Positions 43,392-55,139 of a stretch of DNA of 64,000 nt are shown here, piece by piece. Source of the stretch: Alitta virens (lineage: Eukaryota > Annelida > Polychaeta > Phyllodocida > Nereididae). The DNA is taken from the NCBI GenBank assembly GCA_932294295.1, contig OW028582.1, forward strand, positions 2,578,015-2,642,014, written 5' to 3'. The notes beneath the pieces were generated by a model, which saw only the letters and a program-made list of their open reading frames with translations, was not told the origin of the DNA and did no database searches. A program made the translations under genes and the position numbers. Position 1 is the stretch's first letter, and every line of letters begins with the position of its first letter.

Positions 43392-43534
43392 TACCGTAAC
43401 GGAGGGTATTATCGACAGGGCGGGTATTTTCGACACTCCCATTAAGATGTTGAAAATTTATATATTTTTTTGTTTACATTTTAATTTAGGTGTCAAAAAT
43501 ACACACCCTGTTGATAATACCCTCCATTACGGTA
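43392..43534. mobile_element. Mariner-like MITE M, complete
   Basis: TACCGTAACGGAGGGTATTA at the left and AATACCCTCCATTACGGTA at the right, with TA at both outer ends. About 140 bp, no coding capacity. Confidence 0.75.
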
Positions 43535-44584
43535 TAACCTCACGTTTTTTTATGCTTTTATTGATATTATCCCCGTGTTATATCACGGAAAATTTGGATG
43601 TGGTTATTGAACTTATTCAGTTGCGTCAGTTCTTGTGTTCCTTGTTCAGCATTTTGTTATTATTACCTAACTTCCCAGTTCCCAACACCCATATAGTCAT
43701 TAGACTCTTATATATATTGCATAGTACAAAGAGTGAGAATAGGAAGTATGGCATTTCTTGCCGGAGTGTATTATTAATTGGATTGAATCGAACATACACC
43801 GTTATTAATTATTTTATCAATGAATGGCGCAAATCATGTGAGCGCTATAAAGGAATATTTTGCTATGTATTTTTTATTGAAGCAATAGTTAGTTGATTTA
43901 TCAGTAATTATTACTCGAATGACTCGCAGGAATTACCATTTATGTGTGATACAAATAGTTTTTATTTACTGAATATATGTGAATGTTGTATTACCTAATA
44001 AGGTACAGAATATATTAGTAGTATTACTATTTTTGGTATAAACATGAAGAAACAACAAGAAAAACCCTGATGTTGTATAATAACACAGTTGTTGGCACTG
44101 GTTAATGAGCCGCGTTTGTCCCTATTAAAATTTATTTGATTATAACTAAGGCATCTTATCCGCATAAACATCACTGCATATTAGGTAAATCGAGCGAATA
44201 TTGAATTAGTATTCAATTGTTATCTTCCTGTGGCGATTGATATTGCCTTATTCCTGATCAGCTGGTATCTCTGCGTTTTGGTGATAAGGCATAGATTATT
44301 CATCATCATATGACAATGATACTTGTATAACATTTTAACACGTTTAAACAATGTTGTATTTACTCGTTCAGATGTGTATGTAAACAATAGTGGACATCAT
44401 TTGATATCGATGATCATGCTGATTGTGTAATTGCCATAAGGGGGGCATCCGCGTATGATATACAGTCATATGTTAAACACTGACTTCGAACACCCTATTT
44501 TCTCAAATAGAAGCCAGGGTCTCCATTTTTTTAGAGGAGCCCTGCTTTTAGCCCGGCCTCTCAACGAGACCGGTTTTTTTTAAA
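43535..44584. other. Intron sequence, no exon seen
   Basis: A 149-codon + strand frame (43,447-43,896) starts inside MITE M and shows hydrophobic low-complexity sequence without a known motif; it is judged non-coding. No repeat is recognised from 43,900 to 44,480. Confidence 0.45.
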
Positions 44585-44805
44585 CAGTGTTCCAGCTAGG
44601 CCATTTGAGCCGCGCCATGCCCGAGGGTCCTTGCGTCATGCCCAACGCACCCTGCACCATGCCAGATTTTGCCTGCACCATGCCCAAAATTAAGGGTTTT
44701 ATTTATTTATTTTCCCCCAACTATCTGGGTGCCCTAGATGAGTCTATTTAGGTGCCCTAATGTTCTTGTGCGCCATGCCCAATTCAAATCCTCGCTGGAA
44801 CACCG
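44585..44805. mobile_element. hAT-like MITE G, second copy
   Basis: Ends CAGTGTTCCAGCTAGGCCAT and CTCGCTGGAACACCG; three CACCATGCC/GTCATGCCC words inside, then GGTGCCCTAATGTTCTTGTG. Matches 30,409-30,624. Confidence 0.7.
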
Positions 44806-44884
44806 TTTAAGACCGGTGTTTATTAATTTAATCAGGCAGTAAGCATCAGATAGCCTGCATTAATCATAATCTATAGACGATATT

Positions 44885-45290
44885 GGATTTTCACGGAACG
44901 TTCTCTATATTTCCACCAGGTGGCTATGACAGAATACTGCAATTCTATTGGCTGGAAAAGTTTCCGCCCTTGGCTGTGATTGGTTGAAGCAAAGTGCATC
45001 CTAGCAGGAGTATTTTTAGTGCATTTTAATGTAAATTTGACCTCTTATCGTTCAGTTAATTTTTGTCATTTCCCTGAGAAAACTATATTAATGGAATCAG
45101 TTAGTTATAATCTACTGTTTCTGAAAAGCAAAATGAGTAATAAGAGAGGAAGAAAGACTTATGTCTTGCTGAGCTCAGGGCTGCTCAGTGAAAAGACTCT
45201 ATTGGTGCCCAGGCATGTACAATCTGGAACAGTTAACGCTTGGACCGGCCTGTATTTATTATTTTATAGGCTGCCTATGACCAGGCCTCT
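44885..45290 (+). repeat. Dispersed repeat X, copy 3
   Basis: Nearly identical to 2,310-2,640: CCACCAGGTGGC (44,913-44,924), ATTGGCTG and GATTGGTTGA boxes, then ATG at 45,133 with MSNKRGRKTYVLLSSGLLSE. The frame here is open from 44,980 to 45,297 without a recognised domain. The block ends after ACTCTATTG, where copies 1 and 3 stop matching. Confidence 0.6.
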
Positions 45291-45734
45291 ATTATAGACC
45301 CGGCTTCTAATCGAGAATCTACAGTATTTTGAAACTCTTCAAATCGCAGTCTGATTGCCTCCTCACAAGCTGACTAAATAGTTATCGCATTAAAGGTAGA
45401 TGAATTCACAATGACTTGGATTTATAGCTGTAACTAGTGTGTTCCATTTCAATGGAGGGAAGATTCTTTACTCATGTAAATATATATCATGATCAAACTG
45501 GAACACTGAAAATATTAAATTTGTGCAATTTTGCGATGTTGCAATATCGGAAGTTGAGTACTGCATATCGATATCAAATGAAATGAAAATAATAGCTATT
45601 CTTTAATGCATAGATAATGCATGATTTAGAACAGGATGCTGTCAGACATTGCTAATCAGCTGCTAATGGGCGCACCTGAAACTGCTGCGGAAGTTCTAAG
45701 CCCCTTGGCTGGAAGAGCAGTTCCGTTAGTAGGG

Positions 45735-45846
45735 CGTCCATATCGAACGATTATTGGTTGACCCAATAAAGTGATTCATGTAATCGTATCGATTGAAATA
45801 ACCGGTTTAATCGATATATCGTGAACCGGTACAGACCCCCCCCTAC
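45735..45846. mobile_element. Fragment of hAT-like MITE T
   Basis: ATCGATATATCGTGAACCGG followed by TACAGACCCCCCCCTA is a degraded right terminus of MITE T. Confidence 0.45.
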
Positions 45847-45847
45847 T

Positions 45848-47270
45848 GTTAGGTCACACTTATTTGATCTTTAGCTTCTTGGATCACTCAGGGCAATCTT
45901 AATAAGTCAGTCAGTCGAAAATCCCACAATAATATAAGAATTTCCTATTGAATAACGTATCGGTGGATCCGAGAAGCTAAAATTGATGTGTCGCTCCAAA
46001 TTGGTTGGAGTGCGTGTACAGGGTTTTGGTTGCAACACAATGTTAAAGCTGGATTGTCACTCGAAATAACAGTGGCCAAAATCTATTGCATTCACTGCAT
46101 TGTCTTCTTAATACTGATTACCTACCATCCAGAGCTTTGCTGGGTTCACTATCTCTCTATAAAATAAACTTCACCTAGTATTCAAGTTTTCATGCCATCG
46201 AAAGTCCAATATGTAAAAAAACCAAGTGATGACGTCACAATACTCAACAATGGGTGATGATGCCATTTCCATTGTATTTCCAATGTTTTGGTCTTGATTT
46301 CTTTCAATGTATCATTTTTTTTTTGTAATTAATGCCTGATAGATTCATAGCTAACACATATTTAGTGTGCCTTGATCAAATAAGGTGATTTTCAATCATT
46401 TGATGAAGTTTTAGAAAATAGTATTTTTGACAGACAGTGGAGCTTTAAGTATCTTCTCCAGAAGAGTATATTTGCCCATTAGGCCACACTTATCTACAGA
46501 TCTTTAGCATATGTTTAGCTTCTCAGATCTTTTTAGAACAATTTTTATGGGTGAGTCGAAAATTAAAAATAATTTATGCCAAATAACATTGGTCACTTCT
46601 GATTCTATTTTTTGCCTCTGATATATATATATATATATATATATAAGTATTACATTATGCAGGCCTGAGCGTAAGCAAAAAGATGGTAACCCACACATCG
46701 TTCTCCTGAAAATGTGCCTTGGTAACCTATAGTCGGTTACCTGAAATTTATTTAAGGTAAAATATAGGTCAAGGCGACGAAATTGCGTTCACAGCATTTC
46801 AGTTTAAGGTAACTTCTAGGAGAACGAAACGATCGTTCGCCTGTTAAGCTCAGGCCTGATTATGTCATATTACTTTAGCTTGGATCCACAAGGGCAATTT
46901 CACCAGGACGGTCAGTCGAAAATCCCACAATAAAATAAAAATTCCTATTAAATAACATATCGGTGGATCCGAGAAGCTAAAATTAATATGTGTCGCTCAA
47001 AATTTGTTGAAGCGCACATATGCAGGGTTTTGGTTACAACACAATGTCCAATATCTTCTCCAGAAAAGCATATTTGCCCATTAGGCCACACTTATCTGCA
47101 GATCTTAAGCATATGATTCTCGGATCTTTTCGGGACAATTTTAATGGGTTGGTGGGTCGACAATTAAAAAATTTAAGAAAAATGTATGCCAAATAACATT
47201 GGTGACCTCTAATTCTGTTTTCTGTCTCGCAGATTTTCACAAACGTTGATGTCTTTATGTACTTCATGAA
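45848..47270. repeat. MITE Z cluster with segmental duplication
   Basis: TTAGCTTCTTGGATC...GTGGATCCGAGAAGCTAAAA at 45,868-45,984 recurs at about 46,873-46,992; GGCCACACTTATCT plus GATCTTTAGCATATG at 46,482 recurs at 47,091. TATCTTCTCCAGAAGAGTAT at 46,450 and TATCTTCTCCAGAAAAGCAT at 47,050 mark a duplication with about 600-bp offset. An AT microsatellite is at 46,619-46,646. Confidence 0.65.
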
Positions 47271-47547
47271 AAATGTATCGTGTCAGAGTTGGACCGCATT
47301 ACGTGTTAGTATGAAGTGCTGCTGAGCTTCGATGGAGTTGTGTTTACTGTAGAAGTACATGAACGTCAGTCGTTTATGTGACGGGCATTGATGGATATGT
47401 TGACATTAAGTACTCGGTGTAAATTGAATGCTACTGTGGTATTTACGAAAGGACCGGAATAGTATCAAATGCACTGATGATAATTATCCGTTTTGCGATA
47501 AGCTTGTTCTGATTACGTTATATGTGTGTCTCAGATTAGATGAAATT

Positions 47548-47548
<1 letters not shown>

Positions 47549-47586
<38 letters not shown>
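47549..47586. repeat. (TA)n microsatellite
   Basis: About 18 TA units next to a short non-repetitive stretch; nothing else to note. Confidence 0.9.
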
Positions 47587-47587
<1 letters not shown>

Positions 47588-47849
47588 TTTATTGCATACC
47601 ATTGGCAAACAAATACATGTAATACAAATAAATAGAAATAGAGAAGTCGTAATAAATTAGAAGCGGAATATTAGATAATAGAAATGAAGTCTATCAAGTC
47701 GTTTATATCTTCTCCAAACCCGTGTAGCTCAAGACTCTCTTCTAGGCAGAGATAGAGTTCCTTTATTATCCCTCCACGATGCATAACTGCTTCCGTCAAA
47801 GCATAAGTCGACATGAAATAAGATTATAAGAATGTAAGATATTAGATAT

Positions 47850-48310
47850 TAGTGAGGTGGTCTTAATAGTGAAATGGTCTTAATAGTGTGGTAGTTTTAA
47901 TAGTGAGGTGAAATACTATGGACAGAGTATATTTTGGTCCAAAATGGTGAGGTGGTCTTATTAATGAGGTGTTCTTAATAGTGAAGTGGTCTTAATAATG
48001 AGGTGGTCTTAATAGTGAGATGGTTTTTATAGTGAGGTGGTTTTTATAGTGAGGTGGTCTTATTAGTGAGGTGGTCTTAATAGTGAGGTGAAATACTATG
48101 GAAAGAGTATATTTAGGTCCAAAAATTGGTGGTCTTAATGGTGAGGTGGTCTTAAAGGGAGGTAAAATACAATGATAAGCCTACGTTTGGGTTTAAAATG
48201 GTCTTAATAGAATGAAAAATAATAGAATATCCTTGGGCCTGAAATGTGTGGTCTTTATAGTAGAGTGGTCTTATAGGGAGGTGAAATACAATGGTTAGAA
48301 CTGGGTTGTC
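47850..48310. repeat. Degenerate 17-bp minisatellite
   Basis: AGGTGGTCTTAATAGTG repeats about 20 times, broken by a longer GAAATACTATGGA.AGAGTATATT block that itself recurs (47,910, 48,089 and weaker at 48,166). Isolated units recur at 31,765-31,800 and 48,700-48,830, so the motif is dispersed. Confidence 0.85.
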
Positions 48311-49585
48311 ATTGATATCAATTTTTCATTCAATATCAATATCAGTATTCCACTTCAGATGTTGCAATATTGCAAAATTGCACAAATTTTGTATTATCAG
48401 CATTCGCAGTTAGAAATGGAACCACTAGTCACAGGAGTGTATCTCCCAAATCATAGTAAAACCATTTACCTTTAATGTGATAACTACTAAGCCAATTTGT
48501 TTGGCAATTAGTTTACAATTTGGGGTGGGGGCTGTGTAGTCGAAGTGCCATGGCACAAATGTACAATTATAGAGGACAAACCAAGAATCGAAACATGCAT
48601 TTTTTTATTTTTCGAAATCGATATCAATATTTTGTCGATTCATCGATATTCAGCATATTGATGACAACTAAGAATACTCTTAGCTCCAAAAATGGGTGGA
48701 ATTAATAGTGTGGTGGTCTTCATAGAGAGATAGAATACAGTGGAAAATACAGTTGGATCCAAAAATGTGTGCTCTTAATCTCTGAAGTGCTTCATTAGTG
48801 GAAAGGTCTTGAAATGGAGTTTCGCTGTATTTACAAATAACGTGTTGTCAACTTGACATCTTCACAACGTTTGGCGCGATGTCTCAAAAACTGATTATGC
48901 GATTATTTTCATTAAGTTAACAGCAGATCCAGACAAAACAAATTTGCAAAACTCTCGACTGACAGTTCTACTATTGAGATCGTCTTATCATCGATATTTT
49001 GGTCAACGAGTTAATCAGCAAATTCAAGACAACAGTTTGCTAATTATGTTCAAACAGCCGTTGTTAATGGCAAAACGTGTGGCGTAAGTGGCCTTAGCAG
49101 AGCTAAACAATATTTATTAATCAATGCTAATCATGATGAGTCCATTGTCGAGCGATCAAGTTCTTGATTAAGCGATCCTTAAAAATACTTCTGTTGTGGG
49201 GGGTTACATGACAATTGAAAAACCCATCAGGTAGTTAGGAATATATTTTTTTCCTCAGAAAATACCAATATTTAACTGCCTGGTACACCCACCTAGTCGC
49301 ACTGATATTAAAGAATAAGACAACGCAGTAAGTTTTAAACTTATCTAACTTTTATCTTCAAAAACGTTCACAAAAAAAAGGCAAATTAAAACATGTTCTA
49401 GAATTTTATTCTATCCATGGACAAGCTGTATAAAAATGTGTCATACACACTGATTTTTTTCTATACGGTCGCGTAACCTGCAACAGAAATATTTTTAAGA
49501 CTGGCCTTTTCGCTCGAGGATACCCCAGCTCGAAATTGATCGATCAGCTCAATTAAAATATTGTAATTTTCCGACTAAACTCTTC
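48311..49585. other. Intron sequence, no exon seen
   Basis: No conserved frame or known repeat. At 48,300-48,370 and 48,600-48,660 ATCGATATCAATATT words recur in pairs. Confidence 0.45.
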
Positions 49586-50196
49586 AATGATTAGATGGAT
49601 TAGGGTTTTTTACGTCCCGCATTTCTGCACCTGATGGGCTAATTAGGTCAGGCAGGGACCATGGCAATGAGGGTTGGTGGGTGGATTAGGGATTTATGTC
49701 CTGTATTTCTGCACCTGATGGGCTAATTAGGACAGGCAGGGACCATGGCAATGAGGGTTGGTGGGTGGATTAGGGATTTATGTCCTGTATTTCTGCACCT
49801 GATGGGCTAATTAGGTCAGGCAGGGACCATGGCAATGAGGGTTGGTGGGTGGATTAGGGATTTATGTCCTGTATTTCTGCACCTGATGGGCTAATTAGGA
49901 CAGGCAGGGACCATGACAATGAGGGTTGGTGGGTGGATTAGGGATTTATGTCCTGTATTTCTGCACCTGATGGGCTAACTAGGTCAGGCAGGGACCATGG
50001 CAATGAGGGTTGGTGGGTGGATTAGGGATTTATGTCCTGTATTTCTGCACCTGATGGGCTAATTAGGACAGGCAGGGACCATGGCAATGAGATGATGGCT
50101 GAAACAGCCATCCAACTTAGACTCGACTGGGTATCGAACCCGGGATGCAGTGGTTGGAAGCCCAGTGCGCTATCACTCAGCTAGGCCCACACCCCC
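49586..50196 (-). mobile_element. SINE A with six-fold amplified body
   Basis: Minus-strand SINE A: head at 50,100-50,190 (A box and GGTTCGATACCC B box), body repeated as 84-bp units with GCACCTGATGGGCTAATTAG at each step. Units alternate AGGTCAGG and AGGACAGG, so the real repeat is a 168-bp dimer, three times. The flanks AAACTCTTC at 49,577-49,585 and 50,197-50,205 look like the original target duplication, meaning the amplification happened within one inserted SINE. Confidence 0.9.
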
Positions 50197-50205
50197 AAAC
50201 TCTTC

Positions 50206-51334
50206 TAACAAGGAAGTTTTCCGCATATATTTATTTACACCTCACTAATCATGACCCTTTTATATTTAATTTTATTGCAGCAATATTCTCAATGTTAACA
50301 AGGTTAAAACAAGCGAGTTTTTAATCCCAAGTGTATTCATAACATTGTATTAATAATTTTATCTCTCTCAACAGACCTGTAAATCAGCTATATTTGGATC
50401 CATAATAAATGTCGCCTTTTTGCACGGAGCAGCGCAAAGTGAACAGAAATGTTAGCAGTAAGTCGAAGTCCAACTTTTTGACTGATTAAAAACAGTTCTG
50501 GGAACTAAATAACAAGAATTTTGCTATGTAATTTTCTGCTGCTTGTGTATGACCGCAAAAAATGGCTATATATGGAAAGTGGCGAAAAAGTATCATTGCA
50601 AAGATAGGGAACTGAATTTAAAGTTAATTTGTTCAGAGAGGTTTTTTTTATGGGTAACAAAGTTAGGCTGTTGTGAGTCCTTGGTAATATTTATATCTAT
50701 TTTGTGCTTCTTGACTTTTTTGATTTTATGTAAAAAATTTGATATTTATTTTGGTTTATGCTACAAGGTTAGTCGTAATGGCGACGTTCCACCGTTAAAT
50801 TGGTTTGTTGGGATTTCTAGGAAGTAACAAGTCATGTCCTTTTGCAGGTCAAATAGATTCAATATTTGTGACAAATTGCTATATATAATCCTGATAAGTT
50901 TGTACAGTAAAAAAAGGTTGCCATAGTAACCAAACTTTAAGATATTCCAAAAGAAAAATATTGCCATGTTTTCCAGTCTACCGCTGTCCAAATTGCTATA
51001 TATATATAATCCTGATAATTTTGTACAATAAAAAAGGTTGCTATGGTAACCAAACTTTAAGATATTCCAAAATAAAAATATCGCCATGTTTTCCAGTCTA
51101 CCGCTGTTCCATATTTGACAGGGTATTAATAAAAACGGAGAGAAAGCGCTTGTGGTATGAGTCGGGGTTATTCGATTGTTATGCGAATCATGTAATTTGG
51201 CAGCGATGCCTGTCGATAGCATGGACATGATGGATATTAAATGTCTATATTAGCATTTTAATGGCATTCAGGGGATTTGTAGAGATGCTGTTCGCATGTC
51301 AAAAACAATTGGAAGTTAGAGAGGCAGAGAATAT
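50206..51334. other. Intron sequence with a 120-bp duplication
   Basis: AATTGCTATATATAATCCTG through TTTTCCAGTCTACCGCTGT is present twice (about 50,874-50,990 and 50,993-51,110). The 155-codon minus-strand frame at 50,761-51,228 is generated by this repeat and has no known motif. No exon is recognised. Confidence 0.6.
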
Positions 51335-51390
51335 TATGAGTGCAGCCCTCCAAATGATAGATAGATAGATAGAGAGATAGAGAGATAGAG

Positions 51391-51421
<31 letters not shown>

Positions 51422-51930
51422 CAGATAGATAGAGAAATCCATAAAGAGATAGATAAATAGATAGCTAGCTATAGTAGCTATAGATAGATAGATAGACAGA
51501 TAGATAGAGAGATAGATAGATAGATAGATAGATGGATGGATAGAGAGAGAGATAGATAGATGGATGGATAGAGAGATAGAGATAGATAGCTAGACAGACA
51601 GACACAGATAGATAGATAGATAGATGGATAGAGAGATGGATAGAGAGATAGATCTATAGGTAAGTAGATAGGTAGGTAAGTAGATAGATAGATAGATAGG
51701 GGTAGGTAGATAGGTAGATTATTAACATAGGTAGATAGATAGATATAAAGATGTGTGTGTCATATGTTGAATGCCTTATCAGCCTATTGGACCTGGTAGA
51801 GGCTGGATAGATAGATAGATATGGAAAGTGCTGCCCTCTATGGCAATTTCTTGTTGCTAGCAAGGGTTGATTGATGAGGTGAGGGAGGAGTAAGTAGTCC
51901 ATCCATGTTACTCATGATTTGAGATGATCA
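51335..51930 (-). mobile_element. SINE B fragments around a long GATA array
   Basis: GATA/GATG/GACA repeats fill 51,356-51,760. SINE B 3' ends occur on both sides (GAGTGCAGCCCTCCAA at 51,340 and GGAAAGTGCTGCCCTC at 51,823, which continues into the body to 51,930). This suggests two SINE insertions whose tails expanded and fused. Confidence 0.75.
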
Positions 51931-51944
51931 GAATTTAGTTATAA

Positions 51945-52205
51945 ACTGAAACATGGTGTGGACTCCAAGTAGCCTTATCACGCGCTTCAATATAAGTCTT
52001 TTCCCTTAAAAAAAAAAAAATTATTTATTCCCTTTTTAAAGTGTATTATGTTGAAGTAACTATCATTTTATATTGTATCATGTATAATGACATTTATGTT
52101 GAGAACTTTAAATCAATTCTAATTCATCTCATCGTTATGTCTGCCTCTGGTAGCTGGTAACAAAAACTGACTAAACTTCAGATCGGTAGAATTTTAAGGG
52201 TTGGT
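51945..52205 (+). mobile_element. SINE C 3' fragment, interrupted
   Basis: ATGGTGTGGACTCCAAGTAG..TTATCAC at 51,954, then about 140 bp of foreign AT-rich sequence, then TCATCTCATCGTTATGTCTG and CTGGTAGCTGGTAACA at 52,125. It corresponds to the SINE C tail split by an insertion. Confidence 0.5.
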
Positions 52206-52790
52206 AAAAATCATGATTTAAAAAATAAAAAAGATCAGTTTAAAAAAAAATTTAAATCATATTTTGTTTTACATTTTAATTCGATTTTTTTTAGTGATGC
52301 TGTCTACCATCAACCAATTGTAATCCATCTTTCCGGCATTCCTTCGTGAACTTACTAAACTGTGCTCTATGACTATGAATGAACGGAACTTTGACTTGTT
52401 GAACAACGCGAGTTTTTCCAAAAAAAAATTTAGTTGTATTCAAATAAATCATGCTCTGAGTTGTAAAAAATCAAGTTTTCAACCATATAAACTTGTTAAC
52501 GTTCAAAACAAGTAATTCTGCTAAATGGGAGAATTGGTCTAGTAAATGAAAGAAGAGTAAGCAGTAAAAAGTTCAGACACCCCAACCCCCTCCTTCCTTG
52601 CTTTTTCTCTTTTGGAGAGAAAAAACTTAATCAGATATTGATTTAAATTTATTTCTATTCAGGAAAAACTCGGGGAAACTTGCAAATAAAAAATGCACCG
52701 AAAAAAATCTGGGAAAATTCAGTGAACATGAAAGTGCACCAGGACATGCAAAACCTGGTTGCATTTAGCTATTTAGATCATGTTTGGCTC
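52206..52790. other. Intron sequence, no exon seen
   Basis: AT-rich with A and T runs; no known repeat or conserved frame. Confidence 0.5.
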
Positions 52791-52806
52791 ATCTATAAGG
52801 TAGTGG

Positions 52807-52966
52807 GGCTTCCAACCACTGGGTCCGGGGTTCAATTCCCGGTCGAGCCTAAGTTGGATGGCTGTTTCATCCTTCGTCTCATTGCCATGGTCCCTGCCTG
52901 TCCTAATTAGCCCATCAGGTGCAGAAATACAGGACATAAAGCCCTAATCCACCACCACCACACCAT
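52807..52966 (+). mobile_element. SINE A, 5'-truncated, inside hAT-like MITE J
   Basis: It starts at the anticodon-like arm (CTTCCAACCACTGGGTC). Flanked by a perfect 15-bp duplication TCTATAAGGTAGTGG at 52,792-52,806 and 52,967-52,981, the last bases of which are the start of MITE J. Confidence 0.85.
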
Positions 52967-52975
52967 TCTATAAGG

Positions 52976-53692
52976 TAGTGGTGGGACGATGATCAACTAT
53001 GATCAAAGTTCTATGAGTTGAAAGTCGATGTATTGACTTACATCCGTCTTAAGTTGGATGTCGCGACGGATATCGTTACAGGACGTTCAAACCGATTATG
53101 AACTGATCATCGGTCGGTTCCCCACAACCGATGATCGGTTTGAAGAATGAAATCAACTCCCGCCACTACAACATCTACACCAGTTCTCGATATACCGTTT
53201 GTACCGGTACAATGTTAACGATACGGGTATTGATAACCATTATGTAATAATATCGATGCAATTAAACGGTTACAGATCGGCGATTTTTAGCAAATAGGAC
53301 ACCTGCTACCCAGATGTTCTGGTGCTTTTAAAGAAAAATATCAGCCACTTTAATTGTAATGACATTAAACAACAGTCTGGATTATTCCATTAAGATTAGT
53401 TCATTACATTTCATAATGGGATTGTCAGTATTGTAGGCTTTTTTCGTTGATATAGCTAAACGATACGTATCATGATACGTATCGTATCGGTTTTACTGTA
53501 TCGTGATACGTATCGTATCGGTTTTACTGTATAAAGATAAAGGTGTACAGCCCTACTTACATCCGTCTTAAGTTGGATGTCGTGACGGATATCGTTACCG
53601 GACGTTCAAACCGATTATGAACTGATCATCGGTCGGTTCCCCACAACCGATGATCGGTTTGAAGAATGAAATCAACTCCCGCCACTACAGTA
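52976..53692. mobile_element. hAT-like MITE J with nested MITE T and duplicated right end
   Basis: The left end TAGTGGTGGGACGATGATCA is followed by a right half ending CTCCCGCCACTACA at 53,169. The same right half (from TTACATCCGTCTTAAGTTGG) occurs again at 53,551-53,692, 510 bp later, with only a few differences. Between them lies MITE T (about 53,170-53,556) with two GTATCGTATCGGTTTTACTG repeats. Confidence 0.7.
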
Positions 53693-54360
53693 TAAGCTCT
53701 TCGTTTTGTGTTGAAATTGATCCCGTTGATGCGCCGCTGATCACTGGCGATAGTGGTCAGGAATGAATAGCGAGTATTTTTTTTCCTTGATAATTCTGAA
53801 ATTTCTTGTTAAAATGTATGGAATTTTTATTTCAAGTTTTGCTGAGAAATTGTACAGACGTAAAGGGCATATATTTTTGAAATTTCTTTGGAATAATTTA
53901 AATTTTATCCAGATTACGCTTAATAATAGTATTTTTTATATAGGAACTGTTTGCTTCTGAACATTGGTGCAATCCATTTCTATTTAACAATTTGAAATTG
54001 GCCTATTGCAAATTACTAATTGTGCGTAGTTTGAACAATGATATAGGTAAGACCACTTATGCTTTACACACTGAGCCTCTGAGGTCATTGACCGACAAGT
54101 CAACGACCTCAGAAACTAAAGGAAAACGTTGACAAACATCACCGTTGTCATGAATTAACAAAGAGCGGTATTTCCAACGCATCGTAAACAATGTAAAGTG
54201 CACTATAGAAGGTGTTTTCGTCTGATGCTGAATATTTGATCAGATCTTTCCATTGAGAAAAGCAAACGGGAGTTCATAAAATATTAACGATTGAGTAAAA
54301 GCAACGCTGATAGTAATGTATTGGATGTGTACGATGTAGTTGGTTTGATTGCTTTTACTT
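53693..54360. other. Intron sequence, no exon seen
   Basis: A 65-codon frame at 53,763 lacks any motif. GAGGTCATTGACCGACAAGT around 54,080 has a small GGTCATTGACC palindrome. Confidence 0.45.
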
Positions 54361-54365
54361 AAGTT

Positions 54366-54716
54366 GCATTTTCCCGCCGGCAAAAATCGCTGTGAGTGGG
54401 ATCTGGCACAATGACCTTTGCCATCTATAATATGAGCTGGCGATAGTCATTGCTAAGCCAATGTATAGACTTGCAGGTGCTGTCCTCTGGTGGAAATATT
54501 TGATGTATGGGCCAATCAGAAACCAGCTTACACATGACGCTGTGACACCATATTCCAAATATGGCAAGGCCTTTGCTGATTGTGCAATGAGGTTCTGTTG
54601 CATCCAAAATAAAGGAGATGAATAACCACACAAATTACGGCCAATCAGGGCAAAAGTGGCTGTGCCAGCTCCCATGCTCGGCAAATTTTGCCAGCGGGAA
54701 AATGCTTATGTTGCAG
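54366..54716. mobile_element. MITE with about 45-bp inverted arms (repeat Y)
   Basis: Left GCATTTTCCCGCCGGCAAAA..GGGATCTGGCACA and right TGTGCCAGCTCCC..AATTTTGCCAGCGGGAAAATGC are inverted. The interior matches 16,327-16,465 on the other strand. The overlapping minus-strand frame of 109 codons is not a gene. Confidence 0.75.
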
Positions 54717-54775
54717 TTCTTGTATTATTTGAGTTTGCAAGTTGCCTTTATTGCCACAATAATAAGTGATCATCA

Positions 54776-55139
54776 CAGTGTTCTGGCTAGGCCATTTGAG
54801 CATGGCGCCATGCCTGACGCCACTTTGCGCCATGCCTGACCCCCCCTTTGCGCCATGCCTGACCCCCCCCCCCCCTTTGCGCCATGCCTGACCCCCCCCC
54901 CCCCCTTTGCGCCATGCCTGACCCCCCCTTTGCGCCATGCCTGACCCCCCCCTTTGCGCCATGCCTGACCCCCCCTTTGCGCCATGCCCGATTTTGTCCG
55001 CGCCATGCCCAATGAAAGTGAAGACCCTTTTTCTTTCTTTTTTTATCCTTTCAACTTGCTCGGCACCCTATATGAGTCTATTTAGGTGCCCTAATATTCT
55101 TCTGCACCATGCCCAAACCAAATCCTAGCTGGAACACCG
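54776..55139. mobile_element. hAT-like MITE G with expanded minisatellite
   Basis: Ends CAGTGTTCTGGCTAGGCCAT and TCCTAGCTGGAACACCG. Between 54,827 and 54,985 the family's GCGCCATGCC word has expanded to about seven GCGCCATGCCTGACCCCCC units of 22-30 bp, varying in C-run length. Reading frames on both strands here are repeat translation. Confidence 0.8.

Noticed and set aside
43447..43896. 149-codon hydrophobic frame
   Set aside because: It starts inside MITE M and has no recognisable motif or splice context.
50761..51228. 155-codon minus-strand frame with internal duplication
   Set aside because: Produced by the 120-bp tandem duplication; no known domain and no exon signals.
54355..54684. 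109-codon minus-strand frame
   Set aside because: It lies inside an inverted-arm MITE whose relative at 16.3 kb does not conserve the frame.
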